Assembly (NCBI RefSeq): GCF_016745835.1
Contig: NZ_JAERVL010000027.1
Coordinates: forward strand, 1 to 64,000
Reading direction: 5' to 3'
Length of the DNA stretch: 64,000 bases
Source: Caldalkalibacillus salinus
Lineage (GTDB): Bacteria; Bacillota; Bacilli; Caldalkalibacillales; JCM-10596
Part shown: in pieces, positions 60,836-64,000 of the stretch
Position numbering within the stretch: the first letter of the stretch is position 1
Layout: each line of letters opens with the position of its first letter
Program-made: the position numbers and the translations under genes
The notes under the pieces: model-generated
What the model saw: the letters and a program-made list of their open reading frames with translations, nothing else
Told to the model about the DNA's origin: nothing
Database searches by the model: none

Positions 60836-60844
60836 AATGTCTGT

Positions 60845-61669
60845 TTAGTCTATGGATCTTTGAGATACTAAGGCAAGTTTAACATGACGCTGATGAATAT
60901 CTAGGGCACGCATATAAAGCTCGTCATCCATTTTAAAACGACGCTGCACCCAATACTGTATTTCAGCATCTGATAATACTTTTACGCTTTTCTGCCCGCC
61001 ACCGAGGTGTTGTTTTAAAGTGCGATGGGTGAGAGAGGTGGGCTTATGATCCACATACCCGAACATGGTGGTCTCTTTTAGTGAGGGTGACGTCTCCCAA
61101 TCATAGGAACGTTCAATAAGTGGCCAGATCTGATCTAACCCTATGGGGGTTGGATCTAACACTTTTTCCTCACCGATGCCTCTAAAGATAGTGATCTTGT
61201 TGTTTGCTGATACCGTGTAATTAAAAGTTTCTCTGTTGTTCTGCGCCTCAAAGGAGTGATAGAGGGGCATGGCTTGGTACAAAGGGGCACAAAAGCCAAG
61301 ATCAACATAATAAGGTTGATCTAAGTCCACGCGCAAACAGACGTGTCCAGGGTCCATATATAGGTAATCGACTTGAAAGGAAAGTGAGTGCAACAAATGG
61401 TAAAATCCGATTGAAATGGTGAAGCACGTGCCGCCGAACCCATGTTGAACCAAACGTTGAACATATTCATCTAGCGAGGGAAGGTATGCCCCCGTCTGAC
61501 GTGCTTTTTCCCCGTCTAGTATCTTAGATAGATTCTCCCACTTCACTTTGAGCTGATGCTGACGGATGAGTGTATTCAAAAAAGACAGACTTGGTGCTGA
61601 CCTGTCGACTTGTAAGAATGCTAGGAATTGATCTACGGTCGTGTCGCTCATTCTGCTCATGCTCTTCAT
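60845..61669 (-). CDS. Arylamine N-acetyltransferase
   Basis: 274 residues from the ATG behind GGGGGATAAA. The catalytic Cys82 lies in GFGGTCFTISIGF; His and Asp follow in DPGHVCLRVDLDQPYYVDLGF, so the Cys-His-Asp triad is complete. It transfers acetyl from CoA to aromatic amines or hydrazines. The family name is nat. Downstream of the unknown 131-residue protein, 56 nt apart. Confidence 0.9.
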   Translation of the reverse strand: MKSMSRMSDTTVDQFLAFLQVDRSAPSLSFLNTLIRQHQLKVKWENLSKILDGEKARQTGAYLPSLDEYVQRLVQHGFGGTCFTISIGFYHLLHSLSFQVDYLYMDPGHVCLRVDLDQPYYVDLGFCAPLYQAMPLYHSFEAQNNRETFNYTVSANNKITIFRGIGEEKVLDPTPIGLDQIWPLIERSYDWETSPSLKETTMFGYVDHKPTSLTHRTLKQHLGGGQKSVKVLSDAEIQYWVQRRFKMDDELYMRALDIHQRHVKLALVSQRSID

Positions 61670-61725
61670 TTTATCCCCCAATTAACTCATTGAATGCTTG
61701 TCTCATAATCAAAACAGGGACACAG

Positions 61726-62121
61726 TTAAGTGAAAGTCGGTGTCTTCATTTGAGTACAACAATCGATGTCCATCTTCACTCGCCCCCATGCACGTTGTTG
61801 ATCTTTGTTTGTGGGCACAGTCAAATCACAAGAACGCTCGATAAGGTGCAATAATAGGTCTTTTGTCAGTGGGTCGTGATAGGCCTGTTTATCAATATAG
61901 CGACACAACGTGTGAATCATTTGATGTTGAAAGTAAGGTGCGATCTCTTTTACGTATTCTAACCTTACCTTGATTTGTCCACTTCTGACGGCTTCATTCC
62001 AAAAGTAGGACTCTGTCATGTGCTCTGTTTTACCGTTTTCAAATTCAATACAAACCTGACCTTGTTCCACTTTTGCTACACCAACTGTATTTGATTCAAT
62101 GTCTCTTACAATCAATGCCAC
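61726..62121 (-). CDS. Uncharacterised protein (about 131 aa)
   Basis: A GTG start lies 3 nt after GAGGAGGGC, with a TTG two codons further giving a better spacing, so the start is uncertain. The protein has no membrane segment and has a charged C-terminal half with a Cys-Cys pair (DIDCCTQ) near the end. I do not recognise it. It precedes the acetyltransferase on the same strand. Confidence 0.55.
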   Translation of the reverse strand: MALIVRDIESNTVGVAKVEQGQVCIEFENGKTEHMTESYFWNEAVRSGQIKVRLEYVKEIAPYFQHQMIHTLCRYIDKQAYHDPLTKDLLLHLIERSCDLTVPTNKDQQRAWGRVKMDIDCCTQMKTPTFT

Positions 62122-62419
62122 GCCCTCCTCTTTCTTAACATCTTTGAACTATAACCTTTCCCTCCTAGAATGTATCCACTTTCTTAATCGTTCAGTGCGT
62201 GTTCAACTCTTGTCTTGTCATGCATATAACGTTTTATTTGCATATATTTGTTAATTTATCCTTCTCATGTCTAGTTTTCGTTTCTCTATTCCCTTTTCTG
62301 ACCTTCCATTCATTTCAGCGTGCAAACGGTTCCAAGGTTAAAAAGAGTCATTGAATATTTCACATGATCTACTGCTATTGTACCAATAAGTCGATGTGGG
62401 GTCTAAGCATTTTTTCAAT
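62122..62419. other. Intergenic, nothing recognised
   Basis: AT-rich gap upstream of the 131-residue gene and beyond the terminator of the ankyrin gene. No ORF with a ribosome site or known RNA motif was seen. Confidence 0.45.
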
Positions 62420-62450
62420 ACAAAACCCCAGCCTATCTAGACTGGGGTTG
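62420..62450. terminator. Intrinsic terminator after the ankyrin gene
   Basis: AACCCCAG and CTGGGGTT form an 8-bp stem with a 10-nt loop; on the minus strand TTTTG follows. Confidence 0.75.
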
Positions 62451-62554
62451 GCGTCATTTTGCTTAAAATGACATTTTTATCAAATGGTAGAAATGGTAAA
62501 AAATAAATGCTCGTTGCCGAGGCAATGGATTGTCACTATAGGATCAACGCCGTT

Positions 62555-63226
62555 TTACACTTTAACATCTTGTAAAAGTGCTAGTATCTCTGTAAAGTTT
62601 TGTCCTTTAGCGATGTCTATAGGGGTTTGACCTGTCTCATTAGCTATATGTGGGTCAGCTCCGTGCTTGAGTAGTAACTTGACCAGCTCGACGTTTCCAA
62701 GTAAAGAAGCCTCATGCAAAAGCGTGAAGCCACCATGGTGTTGCTTGGCGTTAGCATCCGCCCCATTTTGTAATAGTAGCGCGACAATTTCTAGGTTTTT
62801 GTTCGATGAAGCGGTTTGAATTGGCAGGTTGTCCATCTCATTTTTTGTTCTGATATCAACCGGCGCACCATGTTGGATAAGAAACTCAGCCACTTCGTAG
62901 TGCCCAAAGAAACAAGCCAAATGGAGTGGCGTCCATCCATCAGGACTGTAGGATGCAACGATAGACTGATCCTGCTCTAGTAACGCTTGAACTCTATCTT
63001 GCCTACCCGCTGCAGCCGCTTCAAAAATCGTAAGCTCATGTCCTTTAGACATAATGTACTCCAAAATATCCGTTGCCCCATAATAAACGGCTGTCATGAC
63101 GATTGAAACGCCGTCTAAGTCTGTTGCTTTTAATAAAGAAGGATCGCTTTCGATCTGCTTTTTCACTTCAGAAAGTTCGTTGTCTTTAATGGATTGAAAT
63201 AATGCTAATGCCTGATACGTACTCAT
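62555..63226 (-). CDS. Ankyrin-repeat protein
   Basis: 223 residues from the ATG 7 nt after GAGAGGGA. At least five ankyrin units are visible, such as DGWTPLHLACFFGHYEVAEFL, HGAPVDIRTKNEMDNLPIQTA and GNVELVKLLLKHGADPH, starting with a degenerate unit. No other domain, signal or membrane segment. Binding of a partner protein is the only role that can be given. Confidence 0.9.
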   Translation of the reverse strand: MSTYQALALFQSIKDNELSEVKKQIESDPSLLKATDLDGVSIVMTAVYYGATDILEYIMSKGHELTIFEAAAAGRQDRVQALLEQDQSIVASYSPDGWTPLHLACFFGHYEVAEFLIQHGAPVDIRTKNEMDNLPIQTASSNKNLEIVALLLQNGADANAKQHHGGFTLLHEASLLGNVELVKLLLKHGADPHIANETGQTPIDIAKGQNFTEILALLQDVKV

Positions 63227-63559
63227 ACCCATTCCCTCTCTTCTATCTTTTTATTTTTTGTATGGTTTAGTAGCCCTATAATGTCTCGTACAGTCGTGTT
63301 TGTACACGTTCACTGTTGACTCCTTTTCACACGCCCCGTAGAAAATGATGGTACATTTAATAGAGGCTAGACTGAAAAGGCTTTCTTACGAGATATCCTT
63401 CGTATGTATGATTAATTCGCTAAAAATGGTCAAATTCCTCTTTTTTCAACAAAAAATGACAAAAGAAAAAACCTTTATATATCCTTCGTATTCAGCACCA
63501 TGTTTGTTACCGTAAAGGGACTCTCATTTCTGTATTGCACATCACCATTTATGACAGAC
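63227..63559. other. Intergenic, nothing recognised
   Basis: About 330 nt between the ankyrin gene and the ferritin terminator. No gene with a ribosome site and no known RNA motif seen; the promoter of the ankyrin gene must lie here. Confidence 0.45.
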
Positions 63560-63600
63560 AAAAAAATACCCGCTCCTTATGGTTCCAAGGATAAGCGGGC
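63560..63600 (-). terminator. Terminator after the ferritin gene
   Basis: Minus strand GCCCGCT...AGCGGG stem with CCTT/AAGG inside, followed by TATTTTTTT. Confidence 0.85.
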
Positions 63601-63628
63601 ATCCTGCTTTTTTGGGTTGGTTGCGGTT

Positions 63629-64000
63629 TTATTCGGAGGGTGAAAATGTTCGCTTCGCAAACTCTTGCTCAAGCATGAAGAACGCATGGCTGTTTTGATC
63701 GATACGTTTTAACTTGTGAATAATAGAGTCAAAATGGTCTTCCTCTTCAACTTGTTCGTTAATGAACCACTTCAGAAAGTTGATCGTGGCATGTTCTCTT
63801 TCATTAAGGGCAATATCGGACAGTTCATAAATCCTTCTCGTCACTTCTTTTTCCTGTTGTAAACTTTTCTCAAAACAATCTAAGACCGACTGAAAATCAT
63901 TTTTCGGTTCTGTCGTAGCCGTAATTTTAGCTCGTTTACCTATCGTGTTCAGAAAGTGAAAAATCTTCATCCCATGGTAACGCTCTTCCTCTGATTGAAC
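63629..64000 (-). CDS. Ferritin (5' end beyond the window)
   Basis: The frame stays open to the window edge; the first visible residues are QSEEERYHGMKIFHFLNTIG, the helix-B region of bacterial ferritins, followed by SLQQEKEVTRRIYELSDIAL and NFLKWFINEQVEEEDHFDSII with the ferroxidase Glu and Gln residues. The gene lacks its first 50 or so codons here. It stores iron in a 24-mer in the cytoplasm. An internal ATG at 63970 is not the start. Confidence 0.9.
   Translation of the reverse strand, partial: VQSEEERYHGMKIFHFLNTIGKRAKITATTEPKNDFQSVLDCFEKSLQQEKEVTRRIYELSDIALNEREHATINFLKWFINEQVEEEDHFDSIIHKLKRIDQNSHAFFMLEQEFAKRTFSPSE

Noticed and set aside
1-64000. CRISPR array, prophage, insertion sequence, tRNA or rRNA genes
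   Set aside because: No regularly spaced repeats of 24-40 bp, no transposase or phage-like proteins, and no tRNA or rRNA sequence patterns were seen in the reading.

Overview
The window looks like chromosome of a low-to-moderate GC, endospore-forming, probably halophilic or alkaliphilic member of the Bacillaceae. Signs are Gram-positive ribosome binding sites (AGGAGG), frequent TTG and GTG starts, a complete ectABC ectoine operon, a KinB-like sporulation-type sensor kinase, very acidic secreted proteins, candidate SigB and SigW promoters, and a cobalamin operon whose order (cbiH60-X-J-C-D-ET-L-F-G-A) matches the anaerobic-route operon known from Bacillus megaterium. No rRNA, tRNA, CRISPR array, prophage or insertion sequence was seen.

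Layout. 0-5 kb: a stress-type SDR dehydrogenase, ectABC on the minus strand behind two stacked candidate promoters, and a membrane-anchored Mrr-like nuclease paired with a 49-residue zinc-ribbon protein. 5-12 kb: a large acidic secreted M14 peptidase, a YidC/Oxa1 insertase, a LysE-type exporter with a small membrane protein, and a DUF2157/GDYXXLXY membrane protein. 12.3-28.7 kb: one long minus-strand cobalamin operon of 16 genes, from a cobalt/nickel permease through all corrin-ring steps to cobyric acid, plus cobT, uroporphyrinogen-III methyltransferase, a SirC-type dehydrogenase and cobO. Its leader (28.7-29.46 kb) carries two complete cobalamin riboswitches in series. Each has its own intrinsic terminator and a candidate antiterminator, and a 29-codon ORF lies between them. 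cbiB/cobD, cobU and cobS are not in the window.

29.4-35.9 kb: thrC, a YeiH-type exporter, and a fixABCX-type electron-bifurcating flavoprotein operon (etfB, etfA, fixC, fixX) followed by a translationally coupled 56-residue KOW-like protein. 35.9-42.2 kb: an S9 peptidase, the KinB-like kinase, a DUF3006/ComEC-type beta-lactamase-fold pair and a second secreted M14 peptidase. 42.6-46.9 kb: an envelope-stress cluster DUF4178-PspA-DUF4247-DUF350-membrane spermidine synthase, preceded by a sequence that matches the SigW consensus exactly.

47-53.2 kb: a sugar-use cluster with an AraC regulator, a binding lipoprotein, two permeases and a GH127 beta-L-arabinofuranosidase. It has no ATPase of its own. 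53.4-64 kb: a quinone-reductase-like enzyme, HU, a UvrD/PcrA-type helicase, a secreted lipase-like protein, aroQ, aroK, an arylamine N-acetyltransferase, an ankyrin-repeat protein, two unassigned proteins and the end of a ferritin gene cut by the window edge.

The most notable signals are regulatory: the tandem cobalamin attenuators with the intervening mini-ORF, the SigA plus SigB-like promoters on ectABC, the SigW-type promoter on the pspA cluster, and an orphan terminator in the fixABCX leader. All assignments rest on motif reading without database searches.
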